Of a stretch of DNA of 64,000 nt, positions 21,103-31,138 are shown one piece after another (position 1 is the stretch's first letter; every line of letters starts with the position of its first letter). Source of the stretch: Gammaproteobacteria bacterium (GTDB lineage: Bacteria > Pseudomonadota > Gammaproteobacteria > WFUO01); the NCBI GenBank assembly GCA_015484945.1, contig WFUO01000035.1:124096-188095 (forward strand), in the 5' to 3' direction. The notes beneath the pieces are model-generated. The model did not search any database and was not told the DNA's origin. It saw only the letters and a program-made list of their open reading frames with translations. The position numbers and the translations under genes are program-made.

Positions 21103-21657
21103 ATGCCGGCATTCTCTCGTCACCATAACCCGCCTCGTCTCTGCGCACTACGGGGGTTTACACTGGTGGAACTGATGGTGACCCTGATCGTCGCCGCAAT
21201 ACTCGTCACCGTGGCGGTCCCGGGGTTTCGCAGCCTCATACGGTCCAACCAGGTCACGACACAGGCCAATGACCTGCTGACAGCCTTCCAGATCGCACGC
21301 AATGAAGCGCTGAAACGGCGTACGACCGTTTCGGTCTGCTCGCGGAAGAGCCCCGCCACCAGCCCCGAGACCTGCGCCGGCAGCAATGACTGGTCAACCG
21401 GTTGGCTGGTGTTTGCCGACACCAACGCCGACGGCAGTTTCGACAGCGGCGAAGAACTGATACGGGTCGGCGACCCCGTCGGCGGCAGCGCCACCGTTTC
21501 CGGCAGCGCCAACTTTTTCTCCTGGCTATCCAGCGGCATCAGCAACGGCTCGGGCACGATAACGATCACGCCCACCGATTGCCAGGGCTCCCAACGGCGG
21601 GTCATCCGAATCAATACCGTTGGCCGCGCCCGTGTGGATGAGGAAAACTGCCCATGA
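21103..21657 (+). CDS. GspH/FimT family pseudopilin
   Basis: prepilin motif RGFTLVELMVTLIVAAILVTVAVPGFRSLIRSNQVTTQANDLL. Confidence 0.92.
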   Translation: MPAFSRHHNPPRLCALRGFTLVELMVTLIVAAILVTVAVPGFRSLIRSNQVTTQANDLLTAFQIARNEALKRRTTVSVCSRKSPATSPETCAGSNDWSTGWLVFADTNADGSFDSGEELIRVGDPVGGSATVSGSANFFSWLSSGISNGSGTITITPTDCQGSQRRVIRINTVGRARVDEENCP

Positions 21658-22163
21658 TTCGTACATGCCAAAGAAAACAGCAACAAGGCGTAACCATGGT
21701 CGAGGTACTGGTCACCGCGCTGATCCTGTCACTCGGCCTGCTCGGCCTGGCCGGCCTGCAGGTCAAGAGCATGCAGTTCAATCACAGCGCCTATCTGCGC
21801 AGCCAGGCCTCGCTGCTGGCCTATGACATTACCGACCGCATGCGCGCCAACGCCGTCGGCACCGCGAACGGCAATTATAACGTGGCAAGCACCACGCCCC
21901 CCGGCCCGGTGGCCGGCTGCACCACCACGACCGGCTGCACACCGGCCCAGATGGCGCAGAACGATCTGGATGAGTGGAAAAAGGCCGTCGCGGCTGCGCT
22001 GCCGGGCGGCAAGGCCGTCTCATGCCTCGACGACAGCCCGGATGACGGCACGCCGACGGCCCCGGCCTGTAACGGTGGAACGCATTACGCCATCAAGATC
22101 TGGTGGACGGACGACAAGGCCGCGACGCAGCAGCAGCGCTTCGCGATCAGCTTCAGACCCTGA
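21654..22163 (+). CDS. pilV: type IV pilus modification protein PilV
   Basis: QGVTMVEVLVTALILSLGLLGLAGLQVKSMQFNHSAYLRSQASLLAYDITDRMRAN. Confidence 0.93.
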   Translation: MIRTCQRKQQQGVTMVEVLVTALILSLGLLGLAGLQVKSMQFNHSAYLRSQASLLAYDITDRMRANAVGTANGNYNVASTTPPGPVAGCTTTTGCTPAQMAQNDLDEWKKAVAAALPGGKAVSCLDDSPDDGTPTAPACNGGTHYAIKIWWTDDKAATQQQRFAISFRP

Positions 22164-22177
22164 TACGGATTGGAAAC

Positions 22178-23224
22178 ATGAGACACTCCCCGCAAAATTC
22201 CCAACGTGGCCTGACCCTGGTCGAAATGATGGTCTCGATCGTACTGAGTCTGCTGCTGCTGGCTGCCGCCATCCAGATATTTACCGCCAACAAACAAACC
22301 TTCAGAATGGTCGAGGCATCGTCACGCGTACAGGAAAACGGCCGTTTTGCGGTTGCCTTCCTGCGCCCCGTGTTGCGCTCGGCCGGCAATACCGGATGCG
22401 CCAACCTCAACAAAGGCGCCACCCTGAACCGCATCGCCGACCCGTCCAGGTATGGCAGCGGCGCGATCCAGGACGCCATCAACACCTTTGGTGATGGCGT
22501 TGGCGTGAAGGGCTATACGTACAGTGGTGGCGCATTGCCCGCCGAGCTGGTCACTTACGGTCTCACACGCGGAACCGCAACCGGCGATGTCTGGGAAAGC
22601 AGCACCAATGAGATCCTTGTCATCAAGTTTGGCGGCGCCTGCCCTGGCGGCAACATTGTCCAGGTCATGCCCTCAACATCGGCGAACATCAAGATCAAGG
22701 ACGCTGCCTCATGCGGCATCCAGCAGAATGACCTCGTCATCGTATCCGATTGTCAGAACGCCGACCTGTTCGGGGTCACAAACAATCCCAACGCCGCCGG
22801 CGCCAACAAGGACACGCTCGCCCATGCCAGCAATCTCAATATCGCCAATACGCTTACCAAGGCCTATGGCACGGATGCGAGTGTTTACAAACTCAATGTC
22901 GTGATCTTCTACATCGGTCGCGGAGCAAGCGGCGAACCGGCACTGTTTCGGCGGCAGCTCGTCAACGGATCGTTCCAGAACGAGGAACTGGTCGAGGATG
23001 TCGAACAGATGCGCGCGGTGTTCGGCATCGACACCGACAACCCGGCTGATGGCACGGCCAATTACTATGTCGCGCCCGCCAGTGTTCCAAATACCAACTG
23101 GGCCGATGTCAGCAGTGTTCGCGTCACCCTTACGGTCCGCTCGAAGGCTGACCGGGTCACCGTGAACAACCAACGGCTCACACATGTCTTCAGCGCCACC
23201 ATCAAGGTCAGAAACAGCCTGTAA
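22178..23224 (+). CDS. pilW: PilW family minor pilin
   Basis: RGLTLVEMMVSIVLSLLLLAAAIQIFTANKQTFRMVEASSRVQENGRFAVAFL. Confidence 0.92.
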   Translation: MRHSPQNSQRGLTLVEMMVSIVLSLLLLAAAIQIFTANKQTFRMVEASSRVQENGRFAVAFLRPVLRSAGNTGCANLNKGATLNRIADPSRYGSGAIQDAINTFGDGVGVKGYTYSGGALPAELVTYGLTRGTATGDVWESSTNEILVIKFGGACPGGNIVQVMPSTSANIKIKDAASCGIQQNDLVIVSDCQNADLFGVTNNPNAAGANKDTLAHASNLNIANTLTKAYGTDASVYKLNVVIFYIGRGASGEPALFRRQLVNGSFQNEELVEDVEQMRAVFGIDTDNPADGTANYYVAPASVPNTNWADVSSVRVTLTVRSKADRVTVNNQRLTHVFSATIKVRNSL

Positions 23225-23242
23225 CCCGGAGTGAGATTCATC

Positions 23243-23800
23243 ATGCACAGGATTCCACACAGCATACGACGGCAAGGCGGCGCGGCCCTGGTGATCAGCC
23301 TGATACTGCTGCTGATCCTGACCATCATCGGGCTCAGCGCCATCCAGACCACGACCATAGAGGAGCGCATGGCCGGCAACATGCGCGACAGCGAGATCGC
23401 CTTCCAGTCGTCCGAGGCCGCCATCCGGGACGCCGAGAACTTCATCGATGGCACTGTTTCGATCACGGCCTTCAATGACGCCAACGGATTGTTCAACAGC
23501 GATGACACGGACGGCACGGCCGAACCCGACTTCACGCTCAAAAGCACATGGACATCCAACACCACCTCCAGGGTCATTGGCACACAGGTTCCCGGGCTCT
23601 CGGCCACCAACCAGCCACGTTATTTCATCAAGCATGTGGGCACGGTCACGACCCTGGTCAACAGCTCACGCAGACTGGGGTCAGGGCGCTCGGGCGGCGC
23701 CAGCGCCGGCGTTGAAGTCTTCCGTATCACGGCCAAGGGTTTTGGCGCCTCGGGCAAATCACAGGTCGTGATCCGAACCTATTACGGTAAACGTTATTAA
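23243..23800 (+). CDS. pilX: PilX-like minor pilin
   Basis: QGGAALVISLILLLILTIIGLSAIQTTTIEERMAGNMRDSEIAFQSSEAAIRDAE. Confidence 0.92.
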   Translation: MHRIPHSIRRQGGAALVISLILLLILTIIGLSAIQTTTIEERMAGNMRDSEIAFQSSEAAIRDAENFIDGTVSITAFNDANGLFNSDDTDGTAEPDFTLKSTWTSNTTSRVIGTQVPGLSATNQPRYFIKHVGTVTTLVNSSRRLGSGRSGGASAGVEVFRITAKGFGASGKSQVVIRTYYGKRY

Positions 23801-23820
23801 CCGAAACACAGGCGAACCCC

Positions 23821-24213
23821 ATGAAGAACCAGAATGGCTTTACCCTGACAGAGCTGATGGTTGTTGTCGCCGTACTGGCACTCATCATAACCATCGCCTA
23901 CCCTGCCTATACCGATCAGGTCAGAAAAACCCGCCGCAAGGATGGTATGTCGGCATTGACGACAGCCGCGCAAAATCTCGAGCGCTGCTATACCACAACC
24001 AATGACTACACGAATGCCACATGCACAGGGCTGTTTCCGATCACATCGGATGAAGGATGGTACCAGGTCAGTATGACCGCCAGCACTGCGACAACCTACA
24101 CCCTGACGGCCACGGCGCTCAACGACCAGGCCAATGATGTCTGCGCCAACCTGACGCTGACCCACACCGGGGCCAAGGGCAGCAGCAGCGGCCGCACGGA
24201 TTGCTGGAACTGA
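23821..24213 (+). CDS. pilE: PilE-like type IV (minor) pilin
   Basis: NGFTLTELMVVVAVLALIITIAYPAYTDQVRKTRRKDGMSALTTAAQNLERCYTTTNDY. Confidence 0.9.
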   Translation: MKNQNGFTLTELMVVVAVLALIITIAYPAYTDQVRKTRRKDGMSALTTAAQNLERCYTTTNDYTNATCTGLFPITSDEGWYQVSMTASTATTYTLTATALNDQANDVCANLTLTHTGAKGSSSGRTDCWN

Positions 24214-24388
24214 TCCGGCGCGCCGTGGTGCCGATACAATCACCACGGCTGCGCCATTCATCAGGAAATCAGGCGCATTTGTCGCATGAGACCCGGCAAA
24301 CCCGCCGGCCACATTTTATACTCTGATCAGGTTGATTGTTTCTTCAAGCGTCTTGAGCCAGACACCGAATACACAGCAGGAGCCGATC

Positions 24389-27300
24389 ATGGACAGCAAA
24401 CCCAATTTCCTCAACAGCCGGCTGCTCGCCCTCATCCTGCCGATACTGTTCCTGAGCCCGCTGGCCACCATTGCCGCGCCGGGCACGTTGTCGAACTCCC
24501 CGCTGTTCGCAACCACCTCGGCCGAGCCGAATATACTGTTCGTGCTCGATGACTCGGGCAGCATGGACTGGGAGGTCATGGCCAATACCGACTCGGGCGT
24601 CTATGAAGTCACGACGAACCCGGCCACAGGCGGGAGTATTTGGTGGTTCTTCTACAACCACTGGGACCAGATGATCTACACCTACATCAACCAGATCGGT
24701 GACAATACATATTCATTCCCATACTCGCACTTAAGTTATGTGGCGCCGACACAGGCCTATGTTGACGGCATGTCGGATGCCACTGCCAGAAACGCCATCA
24801 CGGGGGTATGGCGCGTTCGTAGCCACAAGTACAACAAGATCTATTACAACCCCAAAGTCAACTACACACCCTGGGCGGGGGTGGATTCCGCGGGCAATGC
24901 CTACACGGACGCCAACCCCACACAGGCGCTGGTCAATCCGTACTACCCGGGTAACGGCACAATCAACCTCACGACCAACAAGACCTACTATACATTCGTG
25001 CCCAGAAGCGCCCCAAATTACTATTCGTATATCTCTTTCAGTTATACGATACCCCGGTACTATGTCACCAAGGACGACAATCCTGCCAACGGTCAGGTCG
25101 ATGCGACCGACACGAGAAAACTGATCCTGATTCAGGCAAGCACCCCGGTTTGTCCCAACGGGGTCAATGCCAGTGTTGACGAGCAAATAACGAATGGCTG
25201 CATGCTGCGCAGCTACAATGAGGAGATCAAGAACTTCGCCAATTGGTGGCAATATCACCGGCGGCGTGAATATGTCATGAAGCATGCGATGTCGCAGATC
25301 ATAGCGCCGACGACCGGTGTGCGCATGGGTATGTTCACGATCAATCACAATGTGTCCAATGACCGGCGCGAAATCGCTTCAATGAACGCCGATCCGGCCA
25401 CGGGCAACAAACGCAATCTGCTCAACAGCCTCTACCGCGTCCAGTCCAGCAGCGGCACGCCGCTGCGCGCCGCCCTCATCAACGCGGGAAATTATTACAT
25501 CTGCTCCGGCACAAACATCTTCGGCACCCAAAATTGCCCGGTACAGAGGAACATCGTGAGCCCCGCGACACAGGCCGCGGGCGAATGTCAACAGAACTTC
25601 ACCATGCTGATGACCGACGGCTACTACAATGGCCACGTCCATGTCGCCAACCATGACGGTGACGGCAGCAGTTATACGGGTGTAAATCCCGTCACAAACA
25701 CATCCCAGACCTTCCGTTTCGACGGCGCGCCCTATGCCGACAATCGTACGGATACCCTGGCCGATATCGCGATGTACTATTACGAACGCGATCTCCACAG
25801 CACCCTGGCCAACAAGGTGCCCATGCAATGCGGTGTTGACGAGAACCCTGGCCAGCACATGGTGACCTACACCGTTTCATTCGGCGTATCCGGGTCACTC
25901 CAGGACAGTGACATCCCTGCGCACCCGAAGCGCGGCTATGCGGCCAACTGCACGGCGGAGACCCCGCCGGCATCGCCGGCCTGGCCCGACATTTCGACCA
26001 ACCTGGGCCGTGTCGATGACTTGCGGCATGCCGCCTATAATGGCCGTGGCCAGTATTTCAACGCCCAGAATGCGCAGGCTCTGCTCACCAGCTTGCAAAA
26101 CACACTGAAATCCATTGTCGAGCGTGTCGGCTCGGCATCAGCAGTCTCGTTCAACAGCACCACACTCGACACCAACACCCGGCTCTATCTTGCGCTATTC
26201 AACTCCACGCGCTGGAGCGGCGACCTGCTGGCCTATGCCATCGATCCGGCCACCGGCCAGGTCAGCGCCACCGAGGACTGGCGGGCCGCCGCGCTGCTGG
26301 ATGCCAGAACACCGAGCAGCCGCGTGATGTTGACATACAATGGCACGGACGGTGTGGCATTCCAGTGGAACAATCTGACCACCACGCAAAAGAACGACCT
26401 CAAGACAAGCCCATCCGGCACTACTGAAAACGATGCCACCGGCATGGCCAGACTGGGCTACCTGCGTGGAGACCGTGCCTGCGAATCCGGCAACACAGGG
26501 GCTTGTTCGTACTCAGATGGCACCAATACCTTTAGCAAGAAAATCTTCCGCGCGCGGGACAGCCGCCTTGGCGACATCGTGCACTCCGATCCGACTTACA
26601 TAGGCGCGCCCGATTTCGGGTATCCTGATACGGCACCCTTCCCTTCGGCAACCGGCAGCAAGTATTCCGAATATGTTGCCGCCAACAAGAACCGCAAGGG
26701 CATCGTCTATGTCGGCGCCAATGACGGGGCCTTGCACGGGTTTGACGCAAGCACGGGTGAAGAGGTGCTTGCGTACGTACCCTCGTACCTGTTTTCCACA
26801 AACAGCAAGGAAGGGTTGCACTACCTGACCGATCCCGCCTATGGTCACCGCTATTATGTTGACCTGCCGCCAACCAGGGCGGATGTATTCATCCGCACGA
26901 GCACCAGCGGCAGTGAAGCCTGGCGCAGCATCATCGTTGGCGGCAGCCGCGCGGGTGGCCGTGGCATCTTTGCACTGAATGTCACCGATCCCAACAGTTT
27001 CTCTGAATCGGGTTCTGCGCCCGCGAATATCGCCTTGTGGGAATTCAGCAATGCAGACGACCCCAATCTTGGCTACTCATTCAGCCGGCCACAGATATAC
27101 CTGATGAACAACAACAAGTGGGCCGTTGTCATTGGTAACGGCTACAACGATACCGGCAGCGGCGAAGCTCAGTTGTTCATCCTTTTCCTCGATACCAATG
27201 GCGCCCTCACAGGCAACTGGACGCTTGGCACCGACTATTTGCGTATCACAACCAAGTCAGGCACCACGACAGACCGCAATGGCCTTTCCACGCCAGCCCT

Positions 27301-28177
27301 GATCGATGTTGACGGCAATGGCACGATAGACCGTATCTACGCCGGTGATTTGAAGGGCAATCTGTGGGTCTTCGATGTCAGTGGCAGCAACCCCAACACA
27401 TGGGGCTCGGCCTACAAGCAGGGCAATAACCCGAAACCCCTGTTCACAACCCAGGCCAACCAGCCAATCACCGGTGAACTGGAGATCATGAATCATCCGA
27501 CAGAGCCGAATACGACCGCGCCGTCGAATTCGCCAAATGTGCTGGTATTGTTCGGGACAGGTCAGTACATCGTCGATGGCGACAAAACATCCACTGACAC
27601 CCAGTCTTTCTATGCGGTCTGGGACAAGGGTTCGCTAGGAACCGGCGGCGCCACGCTGACGGCCAGCGATCTCGTCCAGCAGACCTTCATCACCGGAACC
27701 CCCGCGGATATCCGTGTCACAACCGACAATCCCGTGGATTACACGACCAAATTTGGCTGGTACATCAACCTGCCAACCACGGGAGAACGTGTGGTCACGG
27801 CACCATTACTTCGTGGAGGCATCATTTATTTCAACACCACGATTCCGTCAGTGAACCCGTGTGAATATGGTGGCACAGGCTGGCTGATGTCACTGGACAC
27901 CGTGAATGGCGGACCACCGGATGATCCGATATTCGACTACACCATGAACAATGTCGTCGATCAACTCGACAAGGTTACCATCGATGGCAACAAATATGTC
28001 CCGGTTGGACAGAAATTCACCCAGGGCATGCCGGCCTCGCCGACCATCCTGGGCGACTACCAGTACACCCCGGGCACCAAAACGACCTCTGGCACCACGG
28101 TGGGCCGCCGTCGGGTACAGAAGTTGAGCGCAGGCCAGACAGGACGCCTGTCCTGGGAGCAACTGCTATGGCAATAA
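24389..28177 (+). CDS. pilY1: PilY1-type pilus tip/assembly protein with vWA-like N-terminus
   Basis: MIDAS-like NILFVLDDSGSMDWEV; beta-propeller C-domain with GIVYVGANDGALHGFDASTGEEVLAYVPSYLF and Ca-binding-like DVDGNGTIDRIYAGDLKGNLWVFDVSG. Confidence 0.95.
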   Translation: MDSKPNFLNSRLLALILPILFLSPLATIAAPGTLSNSPLFATTSAEPNILFVLDDSGSMDWEVMANTDSGVYEVTTNPATGGSIWWFFYNHWDQMIYTYINQIGDNTYSFPYSHLSYVAPTQAYVDGMSDATARNAITGVWRVRSHKYNKIYYNPKVNYTPWAGVDSAGNAYTDANPTQALVNPYYPGNGTINLTTNKTYYTFVPRSAPNYYSYISFSYTIPRYYVTKDDNPANGQVDATDTRKLILIQASTPVCPNGVNASVDEQITNGCMLRSYNEEIKNFANWWQYHRRREYVMKHAMSQIIAPTTGVRMGMFTINHNVSNDRREIASMNADPATGNKRNLLNSLYRVQSSSGTPLRAALINAGNYYICSGTNIFGTQNCPVQRNIVSPATQAAGECQQNFTMLMTDGYYNGHVHVANHDGDGSSYTGVNPVTNTSQTFRFDGAPYADNRTDTLADIAMYYYERDLHSTLANKVPMQCGVDENPGQHMVTYTVSFGVSGSLQDSDIPAHPKRGYAANCTAETPPASPAWPDISTNLGRVDDLRHAAYNGRGQYFNAQNAQALLTSLQNTLKSIVERVGSASAVSFNSTTLDTNTRLYLALFNSTRWSGDLLAYAIDPATGQVSATEDWRAAALLDARTPSSRVMLTYNGTDGVAFQWNNLTTTQKNDLKTSPSGTTENDATGMARLGYLRGDRACESGNTGACSYSDGTNTFSKKIFRARDSRLGDIVHSDPTYIGAPDFGYPDTAPFPSATGSKYSEYVAANKNRKGIVYVGANDGALHGFDASTGEEVLAYVPSYLFSTNSKEGLHYLTDPAYGHRYYVDLPPTRADVFIRTSTSGSEAWRSIIVGGSRAGGRGIFALNVTDPNSFSESGSAPANIALWEFSNADDPNLGYSFSRPQIYLMNNNKWAVVIGNGYNDTGSGEAQLFILFLDTNGALTGNWTLGTDYLRITTKSGTTTDRNGLSTPALIDVDGNGTIDRIYAGDLKGNLWVFDVSGSNPNTWGSAYKQGNNPKPLFTTQANQPITGELEIMNHPTEPNTTAPSNSPNVLVLFGTGQYIVDGDKTSTDTQSFYAVWDKGSLGTGGATLTASDLVQQTFITGTPADIRVTTDNPVDYTTKFGWYINLPTTGERVVTAPLLRGGIIYFNTTIPSVNPCEYGGTGWLMSLDTVNGGPPDDPIFDYTMNNVVDQLDKVTIDGNKYVPVGQKFTQGMPASPTILGDYQYTPGTKTTSGTTVGRRRVQKLSAGQTGRLSWEQLLWQ

Positions 28178-28213
28178 TGCCGCTGAAATCAACCAAACAC
28201 CGGAGCGTCTGAA

Positions 28214-28531
28214 ATGACAAACAACAGACATCTTGCATTCATCGGCTGGATCCTGGGCATGTGCATCCTGCTCGGGAGCAGTCTGTCCCTGGCCGGGGAG
28301 ACCAGACAATGCCAGGGAAGGATTACTTATCACAATGTCACCGACAGAACCTTGATTGTGGAAGGCGTGACCTACCACTACACTGCCCATAGCTTCATGA
28401 TGTCAGGCTCGGGCAAGACAGGACTTACCAGCCTGAAAAAGGGCATGTTCATACGTTGCGACTATCAAGTGGAAGGCGAGAACAAGATCATACTCTCTGT
28501 TCTTCCCGTACCCGACGAGCGACTGCCCTGA
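28214..28531 (+). CDS. small secreted protein downstream of pilY1 (possible PilY2-type protein)
   Basis: signal-peptide-like N-terminus ...GWILGMCILLGSSLSLAGE; position in pilin cluster. Confidence 0.6.
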   Translation: MTNNRHLAFIGWILGMCILLGSSLSLAGETRQCQGRITYHNVTDRTLIVEGVTYHYTAHSFMMSGSGKTGLTSLKKGMFIRCDYQVEGENKIILSVLPVPDERLP

Positions 28532-28709
28532 CCAGAACGCAAACTGTGGCTTGAGCAGGGTCGTTATTCATTGTTCGTCTTGTTCCAACGTGACGATGCG
28601 CCTGGACCGTTGAGGCCTACCGGCTTCCATATCAATGACAGGCCGATGTCCCCGATTTGCCAGCATGAATCGGGGATGTATCTCATCCAAACCTGAAAAT
28701 GAAAAAAAA

Positions 28710-29648
28710 TCAAACCTGCAACTGCTTTGGCAAGGTAAATGATATGTTCTCCTTGCGGCCATCCATCTCGGTCAACTTGTGAACACCCGCAGCCTGCAGG
28801 CGAGACACCACCTCCTGCACCAGCACCTCGGGCGCCGAGGCACCGGCCGTCACACCGACACTTGAGCAACCCTGCAACCATGCCGGCTCGATATCCCCGG
28901 CGCGGTCGATAAGATAGGCCCTGGCCCCCTGTTTTTCGGCAATCTCGCGCAACCGGTTGGAGTTGGAGCTGGTCACCGAGCCAACCACCAGCACGAGATC
29001 ACAGGCAGCCGCCAGCTGCTTGACGGCATCCTGCCGGTTCTGGGTGGCATAACAGATGTCATCCTTGCGTGGCCCGGTGATGTCCGGGAACGCGGCACGC
29101 AACGCGTCGATGATCTCGGCGGTATCGTCCATCGACAGGGTGGTTTGGGTCACATAGGCGATACGCGCGGGATTGGCGGGTTGCAGGCTGGCGACATCTT
29201 CCGGCCGCTCGATCAGATGAATACCCCCCTCGCCGCCCTGGCGGATGTACTGCCCCATGGTGCCCTCGACCTCTGGATGGCCGGCATGACCGATGAGCAC
29301 CACGTCAAAACCATCGCGCGCGTAACGCGCCACCTCCAGGTGCACCTTGGTCACCAGCGGGCAGGTCGCATCGAGCACATTCAGGCCTCGCGCCTCGGCC
29401 TCCTTGCGCACGGCCTGTGAGACACCGTGGGCGCTGAAGATCACCGTGGCGCCGTCCGGGACCTCGTCCAGCGCCTCGACGAATACCGCGCCCTTCTCGC
29501 GCAGATTGCCGACCACGAAGGTGTTGTGCACCACCTCGTGGCGCACGTAGATCGGCGCGCCATATACCTCGATGGCGCGCTCGACGATCTCGATGGCGCG
29601 ATCGACACCGGCGCAGAAACCGCGGGGATTGGCGAGCAGGACTTCCAT
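28710..29648 (-). CDS. ispH: 4-hydroxy-3-methylbut-2-enyl diphosphate reductase
   Basis: [42 protein letters not shown]...[14 protein letters not shown]...[17 protein letters not shown]. Confidence 0.97.
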   Translation of the reverse strand: MEVLLANPRGFCAGVDRAIEIVERAIEVYGAPIYVRHEVVHNTFVVGNLREKGAVFVEALDEVPDGATVIFSAHGVSQAVRKEAEARGLNVLDATCPLVTKVHLEVARYARDGFDVVLIGHAGHPEVEGTMGQYIRQGGEGGIHLIERPEDVASLQPANPARIAYVTQTTLSMDDTAEIIDALRAAFPDITGPRKDDICYATQNRQDAVKQLAAACDLVLVVGSVTSSNSNRLREIAEKQGARAYLIDRAGDIEPAWLQGCSSVGVTAGASAPEVLVQEVVSRLQAAGVHKLTEMDGRKENISFTLPKQLQV

Positions 29649-30203
29649 CACGCGATTATACGCCGAAAAACGACATAAATAACCCATGAGCTTCTGGACC
29701 GGGGATATCGCTGTATAGCAAACGCAATGAACACGGAGGTGACGCCTTGACCCGAAGGGTAAGGTGCGCATGATGAACCCCGCAGGGGTTCTATGCGACG
29801 GAGCCACAGATAACGGCCTGCTTTTCTCTTGTATCCTGGCTCTGACTTCAGGTCACCCCGCATTCCGCTACGCTGCATGCGGGCTACGTCTTTCCGTTTG
29901 GCATCAAACCTAGCCGGGATGGAGCCGAAGGCCGGAATCCAGGGTGACGCTGGGAGATGGCGTGAACTCGACAATGAGGGTACGCAGACACGAAGCCTAT
30001 GATTGAACGCCAAGGACGCTGAGGCGCAGAATTTTCAACACGAAGCACACGAATGTGGCATGGAGAAGATCATGATAATTCGCCTCCGTGACTCTGCGTC
30101 TCTGTGCGCTCCGTGTTAGTTACATGCCGCTTGCCAATGATTATAGTCTGGATGCAGGCCGGAATCCGGGAAATGACGACCGGGCAGGTCATTCCATGAC
30201 TTG

Positions 30204-30647
30204 CTACCCGGGCTGAATGTCGAGGATCTTGCAGCGGAACGTGACGTCGTGCCCGGCCAGCGGATGGTTGAAATCGAGCTGCACGGTGTCGCCGTCGATC
30301 TCCATCACCGCACCGAGCACCTCTTCGCCGGTCGGGGTCTCGAAGCCGATGATCTGCCCGACCTCGGGCCGCATGTCGGCCGGGAAATCGCTCAGGGGCA
30401 TCTGCTGCAGACCCGCCTCGTCGTGTTCACCCCAACCCTCCTCCGGGCCGATGACAATGGTCTGTTCGGCGCCCACGGGCAGGCCGTAGATGGCCAGCTC
30501 CATGCCCCGGATCAGGGTGCCGTCACCCATCGTGAAGCTGATCGGTTCACCCTGGAAGGTGTCTTCGACCACGGTGCCGTCCTCGAGGGTCAGCGAGAAG
30601 TGCATGGTCACACCACAGCCAGGCTGGATGGTGATTTCATCGTTCAT
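30204..30647 (-). CDS. fkpB: FKBP-type peptidyl-prolyl cis-trans isomerase (FkpB/SlpA-like)
   Basis: VTMHFSLTLEDGTVVEDTFQGEPISFTMGDGTLIRGMELAIYGLPVGAEQTIVIGPEEGWGEHDEAGLQQMPLSDFP. Confidence 0.93.
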   Translation of the reverse strand: MNDEITIQPGCGVTMHFSLTLEDGTVVEDTFQGEPISFTMGDGTLIRGMELAIYGLPVGAEQTIVIGPEEGWGEHDEAGLQQMPLSDFPADMRPEVGQIIGFETPTGEEVLGAVMEIDGDTVQLDFNHPLAGHDVTFRCKILDIQPG

Positions 30648-31117
30648 GTCGTCTTGCCCCCGCGGCCGCCGAACAACCCGTCGATCAGCAGCAGGACGAC
30701 GCCGATACTGATCGCCATGTCGGCCACATTGAAGGTGGGGAAATGCCACTGGCCATAATAGAGCTGGATGAAATCGGTCACCTTGCCCTGCCAGATGCGG
30801 TCGATGACGTTGCCGATGGCCCCGCCCAGCACCAGCGCCAGGGCGATCGCGATCAGCCGGTCACGACGCGTGAGTCTGCGCAACCAGACTACCAGTACGA
30901 GCGAAACGGCCAACGCCAGCCCAATGAACAGCCAGCGCTGCCAGCCACCGGCATTGCTGAGAAAACTGAAGGCCGCTCCCTCGTTGTAGGAAAGGGTCAG
31001 GTTCAGTACCGGTAGCAGCGGATGCGGCACGTGCATCGGCAGGTATTGCACAGCCAGCAGTTTGGTCGCCTGATCGAGACCAACGACCACGGCGGTCAGC
31101 CACAGCCATTTCAGCAT
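30644..31117 (-). CDS. lspA: signal peptidase II
   Basis: VVGLDQATKLLAVQYLP...LTLSYNEGAAFSFLSNAGGWQRWLF...GGAIGNVIDRIWQGKVTDFIQLYYGQWHFPTFNVADMAISIGVVLL. Confidence 0.97.
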   Translation of the reverse strand: MLKWLWLTAVVVGLDQATKLLAVQYLPMHVPHPLLPVLNLTLSYNEGAAFSFLSNAGGWQRWLFIGLALAVSLVLVVWLRRLTRRDRLIAIALALVLGGAIGNVIDRIWQGKVTDFIQLYYGQWHFPTFNVADMAISIGVVLLLIDGLFGGRGGKTT

Positions 31118-31138
31118 GACTGCGGCCTCACGACGCAA

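Noticed and set aside
29650-30200. Possible undetected small genes in the ispH-fkpB gap (e.g. ORF 29648-30013)
   Set aside because: ORFs here translate dispersed intergenic repeats and lack domains or convincing start sites.
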